A DNA stretch of 64,000 bases from CAMDKS01 sp964402975 (GTDB taxonomy: Bacteria > Bdellovibrionota_B > Oligoflexia > Oligoflexales > RGVZ01): assembly GCA_964402975.1 (NCBI GenBank), contig CAYOEM010000006.1, positions 62,001 to 126,000 of the forward strand, written 5' to 3'. Made by a program: the position numbers and the translations under genes. The notes under the pieces were generated by a model. It was not told where the DNA came from, made no database searches, and saw only the letters and a program-made list of their open reading frames with translations. Within the stretch, counting starts at the first letter, position 1. Every line of letters begins with the position of its first letter. Below are positions 1 to 9,000 of this stretch, one piece after another.

Positions 1-1470
1 GGACTGCTGGACAATCCAGCGTTTAAGCGCGTTCATGGTGAAGTGCTGTCACTATTGACGCGCCTTGTTGACATGAAACTCGGGTATTTGTCTCTAGCGC
101 GTCGAGTTCGTAGCTTGTCCGGTGGGGAATCTCAGCGTGTCAAATTATCCGGTGTTCTTAGTGACAGTTTGCGCGGCATTTTATACGTACTGGATGAGCC
201 TAGTCAGGGGCTTCATCATACAGAGCTAGCCGCCATGATTTCGCACTTGAAGGATCTTCAGAACCAAGGCAACACAATATTAATCGTCGATCATGATGAA
301 GACATCATGAGATCTGCGGACTTCATTATTGATTTGGGCCCAACCGGCGGTGCGGAGGGCGGGCATATTCAGGCGGCTTTTTCGCCAAACGATGCAAAAA
401 AATATACAAAAATCTCAAAAACAGCCGAATGGCTGTGTCGCAATAAAGCTCCCACAAAGCGGAAAGCCATCGATCATGCAGTCAATAAGTTTATGACGAT
501 CGAAAATCCGCGGCTGAACAACCTTCGCATGAAATCGGTGCGGATTCCGCTGGAGGCCATGACGGTGGTCACGGGCGTTAGCGGTGCAGGTAAAAGTAGC
601 CTCGTCTTGGGTGTCTTGTTTCCTAACCTGATCGATGCGATGCATGTAAGCCAGGAGAAATCAAAACGAAAACCAGCAAAAAAACCTGCGAAAACTATTT
701 GGAAAAACTGCACATCATTCAAGGGGCATGAGAGCATCATGCGTGTTGATTTGATTGATCGACGGCCGGTTGCGAAAAGTTCTGTGAGTATGCCCGCAAC
801 CTATTTGGATATTCTTGGAGATTTTAGAGATCTCTATGCGTCCTTGCCGGATGCCCAGATCACCGGACTGACTGCGAAGTCGTTTTCTATTCATCTCGAC
901 GGGGGGCGATGCCCGGAGTGCAAGGGCCGTGGTGAGTTGAATTTATCCATGCGCTTTCTTGCCGATGCACGCGTGCGGTGTCCCGTGTGTCGCGGCCGCC
1001 GTTTTCGTTCTCATGTGCTTGATGTTAAGTTTAATGGACTGTCGATTTACGATGTTCTGAACTTGAGCGTGGATGAAGCGGTCTCTCAATTCGCGAGCCA
1101 TCGTAAGATTGTCCAAAAACTGGTTCCCGCACAGCGCCTCGGTCTTGGTTATCTGAAACTTGGTCAACCGAGTGCTAGCTTGTCAGGTGGGGAAGCGCAG
1201 CGATTAAAAATGGTTCCTTACTTCACGAAAAAGCTAGGGCAAGGCAGCGTCTTGATCCTTGATGAACCCACGACCGGTCTTCATTTTGAGGATGTATCCC
1301 GTTTGATCTCGGTCATGAGAGAGTTAACGGATCTTGGCGTCACTTTGGTCGTGGTGGAGCACAACGAGGACGTTATAAGGTCGGCTGACTGGTGCTTGAC
1401 GATGGGGCCAGGTTCAGCCAGCAGTGGAGGAGATCTCGTGTACGAGGGTGTCCCCCGGGAGCGAAAATAG
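1..1470 (+). CDS. uvrA: UvrA-family excinuclease ATPase, C-terminal part (5' end outside window)
   Basis: DNA-damage recognition ATPase of nucleotide excision repair, or a UvrA paralogue. The frame is open from base 1, so the start lies upstream; a GTG at 43 is not a convincing start. Seen in order: ABC signature LSGGESQRVKL (nt 115), Walker B LDEPSQGLH, then the second ATPase with Walker A GVSGAGKSS (nt 574), a CX2C-X19-CX2C zinc finger (nt 910-990), signature LSGGEAQRLKM (nt 1180) and LDEPTTGLHFED. This is the normal UvrA order. It is divergent: the usual RTPRSNPATY segment reads AKSSVSMPATY, and a Lys-rich insert (about nt 655-700) follows Walker A. It could be a second, UvrA2-like copy or part of a long tandem UvrA. 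The stop TAG (1468-1470) touches the epmA start. Confidence 0.9.
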   Translation, partial: GLLDNPAFKRVHGEVLSLLTRLVDMKLGYLSLARRVRSLSGGESQRVKLSGVLSDSLRGILYVLDEPSQGLHHTELAAMISHLKDLQNQGNTILIVDHDEDIMRSADFIIDLGPTGGAEGGHIQAAFSPNDAKKYTKISKTAEWLCRNKAPTKRKAIDHAVNKFMTIENPRLNNLRMKSVRIPLEAMTVVTGVSGAGKSSLVLGVLFPNLIDAMHVSQEKSKRKPAKKPAKTIWKNCTSFKGHESIMRVDLIDRRPVAKSSVSMPATYLDILGDFRDLYASLPDAQITGLTAKSFSIHLDGGRCPECKGRGELNLSMRFLADARVRCPVCRGRRFRSHVLDVKFNGLSIYDVLNLSVDEAVSQFASHRKIVQKLVPAQRLGLGYLKLGQPSASLSGGEAQRLKMVPYFTKKLGQGSVLILDEPTTGLHFEDVSRLISVMRELTDLGVTLVVVEHNEDVIRSADWCLTMGPGSASSGGDLVYEGVPRERK

Positions 1471-2466
1471 TTGGATTTGCGGGACATTGCAAAAAACAGA
1501 CATCACCTTCGACAGTTTACTCGCGAGTTTTTTACACGTGACGGCTATCTGGAGGTGGAGACGCCGGTATTAACCGTTTGTCCAGGCACGGAAGTCCATC
1601 TTCACTATTTTGGTACTGAATGGGAGGACCACGGAGGTGTTAAACACCGGCGCTTCCTGCGAAGCAGTCCGGAGTTGCATATGAAGCGGCTTATAGCGGC
1701 TGGCCTGCCAAAGATATTCCAATTGGCGCAATGCTTTCGTAACCGAGGTGAATACTCTGAATGGCATAACCCTGAGTTCTGTATGCTCGAATGGTATCAG
1801 GTTGGACAAACTGACAAAGGTCTCATGAATGAGACAGAAAACTTCCTTCGCTTCACCGCAGATGCGATGTCAGCTATTACTAAGATACCGGCTTCCGATG
1901 TGCTTCCTGTAAGATTTGAAAGGGTGCGTGTCGAAGAGGCCTTTCTTGAATTTGCAGGACTAACGCTCGTGGACCAAGACCCTGATCTCTCTCTAAAAGC
2001 CAGGGAGCATGGTGTTGTATCTGTGTTACCCACCGACGACTTTGAGACGGCTTTTTTTAAGGTTCTTATTGAAAAGATTGAGCCTGCAATCGCAAGGCTC
2101 GGCGGTTGTGTGCTTCATGACTATCCACCCTCACAGGCCGCACTTGCAAAAGTCGAAGGTGGTTGGGCAAAGCGTTTTGAATTTTATATCGGACGAGTTG
2201 AATTATGTAATGGGTTCTTTGAACTAACGGGCGAAGGTGAAAATCGCGCGAGACTTCATGATGCTCGAGTCGCGCGTGAAAAAGCCGGAAACGACCCGGT
2301 ACCCGTCGATGAGGTTTTTTTAATGTCGATGCAAGGCTTCACAGAGCCGTGCGCCGGCAATGCGTTGGGTTTTGATCGTTGGCTGGCCGTTTTGACCCGA
2401 GCTGCGGGATTGGATACGTCCATGCTATTTCGAATGACAGAGCCGAAGGGACAACTTAAATATTAA
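1471..2466 (+). CDS. epmA: EF-P--(R)-beta-lysine ligase EpmA (PoxA/GenX/YjeA family)
   Basis: Class II lysyl-tRNA-synthetase-like enzyme that attaches beta-lysine to elongation factor P, relieving ribosome stalling. The 331 residues match the family length (about 325). It lacks an anticodon-binding domain, as expected for EpmA rather than LysRS. Class II motif 2 is visible as FRNRGEYSEWHNPEF followed by MLEWYQ, and motif 3 as GNALGFDRWLAVL near the C-terminus. The start is TTG at 1471, directly after the TAG of the upstream gene and in the same frame. A GGGAG at 1457-1461 with 9-base spacing supports initiation there. The last 11 bases overlap the convergent minus-strand gene. No efp or epmB is seen in the window. 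An alternative reading is a general LysS-like protein, but motif wording favours EpmA. Confidence 0.9.
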   Translation: MDLRDIAKNRHHLRQFTREFFTRDGYLEVETPVLTVCPGTEVHLHYFGTEWEDHGGVKHRRFLRSSPELHMKRLIAAGLPKIFQLAQCFRNRGEYSEWHNPEFCMLEWYQVGQTDKGLMNETENFLRFTADAMSAITKIPASDVLPVRFERVRVEEAFLEFAGLTLVDQDPDLSLKAREHGVVSVLPTDDFETAFFKVLIEKIEPAIARLGGCVLHDYPPSQAALAKVEGGWAKRFEFYIGRVELCNGFFELTGEGENRARLHDARVAREKAGNDPVPVDEVFLMSMQGFTEPCAGNALGFDRWLAVLTRAAGLDTSMLFRMTEPKGQLKY

Positions 2467-5400
2467 GCTTCGTCGCCAGCAGTATCAATTTTGACGAAAG
2501 TGGATCGAGAAATCTAAAGTCTCCAGGTCCCAAGCGGCCATTAAGGCAAAGATTTTCTCCATTAATAGCTTCACAAAGACCAACTAAATCAAGTGTTATG
2601 GCCAGCGTCTCGGCCAATATCTTAAACCGGATCTCTTGCTGCAGACGCTTAATGTCATCCGCATTTTTATCCTTATTCCACGAGAGCAGGGAGTTGAGCT
2701 TCTCTTGATTCAAAGCCTTAATTTGTGCTTGAACGTCACGGTGTTCAAAGCCAAATGCAAGTCGTATGCGCGATAAGCCGTTAGCGGATAAAATCTCTTT
2801 AATGACCTCAATGCCAGGTATGATTGCCGTTTCAGCATTCAATGTTACGATGGGTAGGCTGCCCTTTTGGAAGTGTAAAAATGTTTCAATAATGCGGTAT
2901 GTCAGCACAGATGGTGGTAAATTTATCTGCCAATTACCATCAAAATGCAAAGCTCGCTGACTTAAGTCAAAAAAGACGTCTTTGCCAAGACCAGTTGTAT
3001 CAAATAAGCGAACTTTTGACTGAGTTAACTGAGGCTCAATAATGCTGAGGGCACATCTCGCAAGCGCTGGGTGCGACAAGTCTGCTTGGCGCGACTCGGT
3101 GGTTTTGGGGAGACCCCTTCGCGCAAAATAGGTTTTTGCTACAAATTTATCCCTGTGGCTGCGCGCTAATATGGGCGTTATCATTCTCAATAACTTGTGT
3201 AATTGTCCACCATGGTCCGTTAGTCCAATATCTTTTGGTAGTCGACCCGACGTTGCCATGGGGTATTGAAAGGCCTGTCGATCGCGCCACACTGGCCAGT
3301 GCCATCCATTTAAGGCCTCAGTTTCACCACCCACGATGGCCACACATTGTACAGCGATGTGTTTTTCAAGTTCACTCGCAAAAGCCATCGTCATAACTCT
3401 GTCCGTCGCATTTGGGTATGAATTGCCGTTGGTGGCGACCTCGCGCCAATTTATTATTTGATGAATCGAGTTATTGGATTGACTCCCAACGATTCGAAGC
3501 TCTGGTCCATTTGAAGCGTCAGGCTTCACGTATTGGGTATTGAATTCAAGACTGGAATCAGCTTTTTGTGGTTCTAGATTTGTTGCAGCTGACCCGTAAA
3601 ATGCGGGCTGATCTGCCGGCTGCGCTGTGGCTTGATGGGCCTCCGTGTCGCTGCTTGCCGGGCTGCTCGCTGCATCGTCGGTGGGAGATGTATCCGAGGG
3701 CGATCCCGAGATGGCGGAGATTTTGACGGCCGGCATGGCCTCGATCCAGGCTCGCTGGAGTCGTGCCGCGTGGTCGTTGAGGTCGAAGTTTCTCGGTCGA
3801 TCAGTGGTTCCGGAGAAAGATGTCGACATCGCGTCTGGTTCGCGCTCTAGCAGTATCTTTTTCGTTCGTTTCAGCGTATTCCTCAATGATTCAAGATTGA
3901 AAGGTGTCTTCTCGAGTAGTGACTTATCCCTTTCAAGTAGCGGTATAATTTTTTCGAGATGAGAGACTAACTTTCGTTTTGCGTCGCTCTCTTCATAAAG
4001 TGAATACAGCGGTATCCAAACGCGGCTGTCCATTGGATTTTCTGCGGCTATAACCTCAAGATGTGGAATCGCATCAAAGCGTCGCGGCTCATCATCGATC
4101 AGATTTTGAGCGTGTAACAGCAATACCTCGCAGCGAGCCGGCCTGCGCAGCTGCCGTAGTAGATGATCTGTAGTCAGGCATTCGATCAGTTTTTTCCATT
4201 TCAAGTGATTGTTTGATTGGCCAATCGTTTCCTGCCATTCCGCGAGTAGTTTTGACACCCCGTTGGCGCTGCGCTCAGCCTTGGATAACGCCTGAATCGC
4301 CATACTTCCAAGTCTATCTGCGCTGGCCGAATCAAAATTCGACGTGAGCATCATCTGCAAATGGTGAGTCGATGCGACCTCGTATTCTATCGATTTTTCA
4401 ATAAGACGCGACGCAATTTCGGAGTTTGGATTGGTTTCCGACCAAGAGATTAACGTCTGAATAACTGAGGCGAGTTGAGTTTTTGCAGGCTTCGAGACGA
4501 CTAATCCAGTGATGGCAGCCAAGCATATTTCTGGATGATTTAATATGTCTGGCTCGCTCAACATAGCGATGTACGCGCGCTGGGCTTCCGAGAGGTTCTT
4601 TGCCGCCAGCCAAAGGTTCGCTTCGGACAGGAGGCCGGCAGGCGTCCTAGGACTGGCCTTTTGGGCCCAAGTTCTAAACAGTGATGCGGCGAGTTCGCGG
4701 TCCATATTGTTCTGGTTTATGAATCGAATGGCCCAGTGTACCAGGTCGCCTGCCTCGTCTGGATTTACATCGATTTGGTTTATTAGTGCCCCTAGGAACT
4801 CTGTAAGTTGTCTTGCTTTCCTGCAGATATTTTCCATGGTCTGCAACGTGCTTATGGGTAATATGTCTTTTTGAGATACCGTTAATATTGTCTTGATGAG
4901 TTCCGTGGCCTCTGTGTTTCTCGTCAGTGCGAAATGAATATGCTGCCTTGCGTGATGATGGCGTGACTTGTCGGAATGGTTTTTCTCAAACATCAAGAAG
5001 TGCCATCTGGCCACGATTTCTGGCGCATCTATGAATATGTCATGTATCAAGTCGGCGTCTTCGACCCCCGTCTGACCTGCGGCGATTCGGCCCTCGAGTA
5101 ATTTTGTTGCGATTTTCAGGAACTTATTGATGATTAGGGATTTTAGTAGGCTCCCGATTTCATCTTCCGAGAATTCACCATAGTTCTGTCTCGAGTCAAG
5201 GATTTGGCTGAGAAGTGGTTCTACGTTGGATCTTCCAGACACAATGAGTCGCTTAATTGTTGAGTCAAAAATTTCAATGATTTTTGCTGGTTCTTCAAGC
5301 ACGGACTCCACGGCTCTGATCGCCGTCACCATGCCGGAGCTATGTCCAGCCTCAAGTAGCCTATGGAGGCGCCTGAGAACCCGACTGACATCACCCGATA

Positions 5401-7645
5401 TTTTGCAATCGTGGACAATGGTTTGGTCGAAGATCCCATCTTTTGACTGGAGATTGTGGTCCACAATGATATCCAGTAATTCATGAGTTTCGGCAGCTGT
5501 TGAGTGGGTGAGCCTGGTTTCAATAAAATTTGAAATACTGTTCTTCTCGTCTAGTGCTAGCAAGGATCTTTGGATGAAGTTGGACTCGTGCCTCTCTAAC
5601 AGAGGAATGACGTCTTGCTCGCATAGGGTTTTCAGAGCCAGTGAATGTTGTTTTTGAGTTTTCATAGCGCAGCGAGCAGCAATTAGCTTCCACGAGGCTA
5701 TAGCGTCATTAGGGAGCTGCTTTGCGTCCACAGCTAGCATTGCTTCAGTCACCTGAGTCCAGTTCACGTCTTTAGACTCGAAACCATCCATTATGATATC
5801 GCAATACCATTGCTGATAGCGATTTGCTTGCATGAGGTTGACAACTGCTGCAATGGCCTCAAAATGTTGCCCGATTTTACTCATTTGCTTTGCGGCGCGT
5901 TCAATCGCTTCCCAAGAGCTTCGCTCTGCCGGACGATGCGTTCGTAGTACTAGGAGTCTTTTAAGTTGTTCCGAATTGCCAACAGCAGCGAAAAATGCCT
6001 CAGCTTGGTCTAGAATTTCTGGTGATGGGTCAGCAGGAGGGCATGTTGCAGCAGTATACCTTGCAGATGCCAAAGAAATGTTCTTTTCTTGTTGGTACCA
6101 GATGTCTGCAATGGTGGCGTGCATTTTTGCGAGATCAGAGGCTGACGCTTCATTGGCATCTGACTTTAAACAAACCTCTAAAATTGACAGTGCTTTTCGA
6201 TGTTCATGTGCGCGAATTTGAAGTCGCGATAGTGCAGTTACGATTTTGTGATGAAAGTTTGTTTTCCTTGCCGATATTTCAAGTAAGTTTCGAAGTGCCA
6301 GGATCTGGCTATCATTCAGGTGAGTGAATGTCTCAGATATGTCGATTAAGCGCAGCGTTGCTGACTTTAGGGTGTCAATTCGCCGCTCTGTTTGGCAGAG
6401 ATCAATCAGGGTGTTGAACTCTAAATTGAAGTCAGCAGTGTCTTGGGCAAGTTTTGCTATTTTCCTGAGAATTCGGGGGTTATTTCCTCGGGCAGCTATC
6501 GCGGCTTTCCAACTTTTATATGCGAGCTTTGGGTCCACTGTGGACCATTGGTCGCCCAAAAGCTCGGGTACGACATGACGAAGCGGCTCGTGCTGGTTCA
6601 GGTCTCCGAATTTTTCAGCGATTTTCCGCAGAATGACTGACGTGAGTTTTACAAGATCGTGTGATCGGCCCTCATTTTCGAAAAGTAGGGCGGCTCCGGT
6701 CGCCGAGGTAATAGTTTGGTTTTTAAAATCGTTCACATCAAGTTTAAGAGAATGACTAGCATGTTTTGCCAGTTCGGGCATCGCTCCAATGCGGGCTAGA
6801 ATTGATTGAGAGCTTAGACCGCTGATGGGGAGTGATAGGTTTGCTTTTTGTTTTTGCGCGATTGAGTAGTCGATATCTTTCCATAGTGAAGCCGTTTCTC
6901 TGGCCTCAAGTATTTCAATGGAGATGTCCTGTTCAGACAGGGCTTCCGGGGGTGACAGATCGATCGTTATCCGATTTTTATCCCTGGTAACCCGCAATGG
7001 CTGAGGTATTTTGAGTTCGTGTGAGGTGTCAAGTACGATCTGCGGATCATCAATGTGTGCGGCCAATACGGAGGGATTCGCTGGTATGATCCATAATGGA
7101 ATGGAACATTCAAACAGATTGTGCAACGTCCAATAGCTATCAAGTCCTGGAAGCAGAGCGTCTTTGATGATTCCGAAAATGGTTGCCCACCAGTCTGGCA
7201 CTTGGGATCCCAGACAGAAGGCATCGGTAACTTGAATGGTTAATGCTTCGTTTGCGGGTGATATAGTTGTAGTCCATCCGAGAACCGATCCGGGGTTGCT
7301 GTCTCCTGAGCGCTGCCCGTCCTCGTTGCGGTTTTTATTCGGGGCAAGTTCGACAATAAGCTGGATGCCATTGGGTTCTTTTGCTTGACTGGAAATGCTT
7401 AAGACCCTAGGAAATCTCCTTTTCGCCAAAGATTCAATTTGTCGTAATGCTTTCTCACGATCCAGTGTGATACTGCATTTTCCGAGGCTATATTTTTCTT
7501 TTCGTTGTAGGATCTCGATTTTAGCTTTGAGGATTTTCGAGGAATCGTCGGACGCTAATTTCCAAATATTCTGGGAACCTACGGTGATTTTCTCAAATCC
7601 AAACCGTTGGAGTATGTTTTGGAAGTTTTGGCTACGATCGTCCAT
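2456..7645 (-). CDS. Very large helical-repeat (TPR-like) cytoplasmic protein, function unknown
   Basis: I do not recognise this 1729-residue protein. No signal peptide or membrane segment is visible, so a cytoplasmic location is likely. Residues about 1-320 form a mixed alpha/beta-looking N-terminal region. Residues about 330-1270 are almost entirely predicted helices with degenerate TPR/alpha-solenoid spacing (many A, L, W/Y pairs about 34-40 residues apart). A Ser/Pro/Ala/Thr/Asp-rich linker at about 1310-1355 separates a C-terminal globular domain of about 370 residues. The start ATG at 7645 has no clear Shine-Dalgarno sequence. It is divergent from the gene at 7767 with about 120 bases between starts, and its 3' end overlaps epmA by 11 bases tail to tail. 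A scaffold role is possible but only inferred. Confidence 0.7.
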   Translation of the reverse strand: MDDRSQNFQNILQRFGFEKITVGSQNIWKLASDDSSKILKAKIEILQRKEKYSLGKCSITLDREKALRQIESLAKRRFPRVLSISSQAKEPNGIQLIVELAPNKNRNEDGQRSGDSNPGSVLGWTTTISPANEALTIQVTDAFCLGSQVPDWWATIFGIIKDALLPGLDSYWTLHNLFECSIPLWIIPANPSVLAAHIDDPQIVLDTSHELKIPQPLRVTRDKNRITIDLSPPEALSEQDISIEILEARETASLWKDIDYSIAQKQKANLSLPISGLSSQSILARIGAMPELAKHASHSLKLDVNDFKNQTITSATGAALLFENEGRSHDLVKLTSVILRKIAEKFGDLNQHEPLRHVVPELLGDQWSTVDPKLAYKSWKAAIAARGNNPRILRKIAKLAQDTADFNLEFNTLIDLCQTERRIDTLKSATLRLIDISETFTHLNDSQILALRNLLEISARKTNFHHKIVTALSRLQIRAHEHRKALSILEVCLKSDANEASASDLAKMHATIADIWYQQEKNISLASARYTAATCPPADPSPEILDQAEAFFAAVGNSEQLKRLLVLRTHRPAERSSWEAIERAAKQMSKIGQHFEAIAAVVNLMQANRYQQWYCDIIMDGFESKDVNWTQVTEAMLAVDAKQLPNDAIASWKLIAARCAMKTQKQHSLALKTLCEQDVIPLLERHESNFIQRSLLALDEKNSISNFIETRLTHSTAAETHELLDIIVDHNLQSKDGIFDQTIVHDCKISGDVSRVLRRLHRLLEAGHSSGMVTAIRAVESVLEEPAKIIEIFDSTIKRLIVSGRSNVEPLLSQILDSRQNYGEFSEDEIGSLLKSLIINKFLKIATKLLEGRIAAGQTGVEDADLIHDIFIDAPEIVARWHFLMFEKNHSDKSRHHHARQHIHFALTRNTEATELIKTILTVSQKDILPISTLQTMENICRKARQLTEFLGALINQIDVNPDEAGDLVHWAIRFINQNNMDRELAASLFRTWAQKASPRTPAGLLSEANLWLAAKNLSEAQRAYIAMLSEPDILNHPEICLAAITGLVVSKPAKTQLASVIQTLISWSETNPNSEIASRLIEKSIEYEVASTHHLQMMLTSNFDSASADRLGSMAIQALSKAERSANGVSKLLAEWQETIGQSNNHLKWKKLIECLTTDHLLRQLRRPARCEVLLLHAQNLIDDEPRRFDAIPHLEVIAAENPMDSRVWIPLYSLYEESDAKRKLVSHLEKIIPLLERDKSLLEKTPFNLESLRNTLKRTKKILLEREPDAMSTSFSGTTDRPRNFDLNDHAARLQRAWIEAMPAVKISAISGSPSDTSPTDDAASSPASSDTEAHQATAQPADQPAFYGSAATNLEPQKADSSLEFNTQYVKPDASNGPELRIVGSQSNNSIHQIINWREVATNGNSYPNATDRVMTMAFASELEKHIAVQCVAIVGGETEALNGWHWPVWRDRQAFQYPMATSGRLPKDIGLTDHGGQLHKLLRMITPILARSHRDKFVAKTYFARRGLPKTTESRQADLSHPALARCALSIIEPQLTQSKVRLFDTTGLGKDVFFDLSQRALHFDGNWQINLPPSVLTYRIIETFLHFQKGSLPIVTLNAETAIIPGIEVIKEILSANGLSRIRLAFGFEHRDVQAQIKALNQEKLNSLLSWNKDKNADDIKRLQQEIRFKILAETLAITLDLVGLCEAINGENLCLNGRLGPGDFRFLDPLSSKLILLATKLNI

Positions 7646-7702
7646 AGGCGCCCGTTGCTAAGTCCTATTCAGCTACATCTCTACTTCTTGGAGGGTATCG
7701 GT

Positions 7703-7708
7703 TATAAT
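7703..7708 (+). promoter_or_regulatory. Candidate -10 element (TATAAT)
   Basis: A perfect TATAAT lies 59 bases before the ATG at 7767, inside the divergent region between the 1729-residue gene and the 409-residue gene. No convincing -35 hexamer lies 16-18 bases upstream, so this rests on the -10 match alone. Confidence 0.35.
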
Positions 7709-7766
7709 AGGAAAAAGTTGAGGCAGGTGTCTGAAACGCTTGACGTTTTTAGCTACCGGAGGTGTG

Positions 7767-8996
7767 ATGAGCTGGGGTGTTGTAAATCGGAAGGTTCTAG
7801 GTATCAGAGCTGGGCTTAACGACTGGGAACTCCAGTCATTAGAGCGTGAATTTATTGAAACGACGAGTCGAATATCGGCCTCGCAGTTGCAGTCCCCTTC
7901 GACCAAGGGCGTGTTATTCATCGATATGGCGTACGCGGTATCACAGCATCGAGACTGGCTACAAACGCCGGTATTCTCGGCGCTTTTGGTCGAATTTTTG
8001 CAATATGACCATGGTCTTGTTCGTGGTGATGCAGAAATACTTGTCCACGATTTTGTGGAAGCGGCTATGACACTTGGTCTGTCGCGGCCTCGAAAGTTAT
8101 TTTCTGGCGATCGGGACTTTCTGACGTGGGCTTACGTCTGTGCGGCGGGGGCGAGCGACGAGGCTGCTCTTGAAGCCGATTTGGGCCTGGGTAGGGCCGT
8201 TTTGCGAAAATTGAAAGAGGGGCTTCGAGCGCTTGAAGCGGTAGACAACAACACATTTGTCTCAGAGTACGACTCGATGCTAGCAGCTATTGTGCTGGAT
8301 TTATCTCAGCAGTCGAGGTCAAACCCCTGGGCGATTGACTGCGAGCGAATTAAATTTGCGTTGTTGAGTGCCGGGGGTGATACGGCTGAAGCTTACATAC
8401 TTCCGGAAACAGTACCCATCATCGTGGACGCACTTGTGTCTATTGGCTGCGGAATTCAATTTGCTTTAGCTGATCGTCCGTCCCTAGCTGAGCTTCTTGT
8501 GGGGGCTGGTCTTATCATGGAGACCAAAACAGCGTCACGCCGGAAGAAGTTGGGGTATGTACTCACCGATTTGGGTGCCAGAGTCTCAGCTTTGAAGGTG
8601 GCGCTTACGCTGCCAGACGAACTGCCGAGGGATGATTTTCTTAAGTTGAATCACCAGTGGCAAATTATTGTGATCAAACGAACCAAGGCGCTAACGTTTG
8701 ACTACATGTCTTGCTTGCTTTCGGATTGTGTGAATAAACTGTCTCCCGAGGTTTCGGAGGCACTGGCGATCAGGATGATAGAGTTGAATCCTAATGGATT
8801 TGATGGGGCCATTGTGAGGAAGATTTTGAATTCATGCAGTATGACGTGGCACAAGGCTTCGATAATTAGAGCTCTTAAAAATGGAAAGCCGTCGGTTGAG
8901 TTGGTGAACGCCATCGCAGGCGAACTCACTAATTCTGCTTCGCCGGGAGTCAGGCTGGCGGCAGGCGCACTTTTGGATTCATGGACCGGGAATTAA
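7767..8996 (+). CDS. Conserved-looking hypothetical protein, 409 residues
   Basis: Not recognised. It has no signal peptide or transmembrane segments and is rich in short predicted helices. The C-terminal third (ending SASPGVRLAAGALLDSWTGN) resembles a HEAT-like helical pair. The frame also opens with a TTG at 7740, but I chose ATG 7767 because GGAGG at 7758-7762 sits just ahead of it (short 4-base spacing). It is followed after 4 bases by the DUF4301 gene, so the two are probably co-transcribed. It is divergent from the giant TPR-like gene, and the three may serve one process. Function unknown. Confidence 0.65.
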   Translation: MSWGVVNRKVLGIRAGLNDWELQSLEREFIETTSRISASQLQSPSTKGVLFIDMAYAVSQHRDWLQTPVFSALLVEFLQYDHGLVRGDAEILVHDFVEAAMTLGLSRPRKLFSGDRDFLTWAYVCAAGASDEAALEADLGLGRAVLRKLKEGLRALEAVDNNTFVSEYDSMLAAIVLDLSQQSRSNPWAIDCERIKFALLSAGGDTAEAYILPETVPIIVDALVSIGCGIQFALADRPSLAELLVGAGLIMETKTASRRKKLGYVLTDLGARVSALKVALTLPDELPRDDFLKLNHQWQIIVIKRTKALTFDYMSCLLSDCVNKLSPEVSEALAIRMIELNPNGFDGAIVRKILNSCSMTWHKASIIRALKNGKPSVELVNAIAGELTNSASPGVRLAAGALLDSWTGN

Positions 8997-9000
8997 GATC

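Noticed and set aside
3645..3962. Plus-strand ORF of 105 codons inside the 1729-residue gene
   Set aside because: It lies across the Ser/Pro linker, where GC-rich codons keep frames open; no start support.
7740..7766. TTG start giving nine extra residues to the 409-residue protein
   Set aside because: TTG 7740 has no ribosome site, whereas GGAGG sits before ATG 7767.
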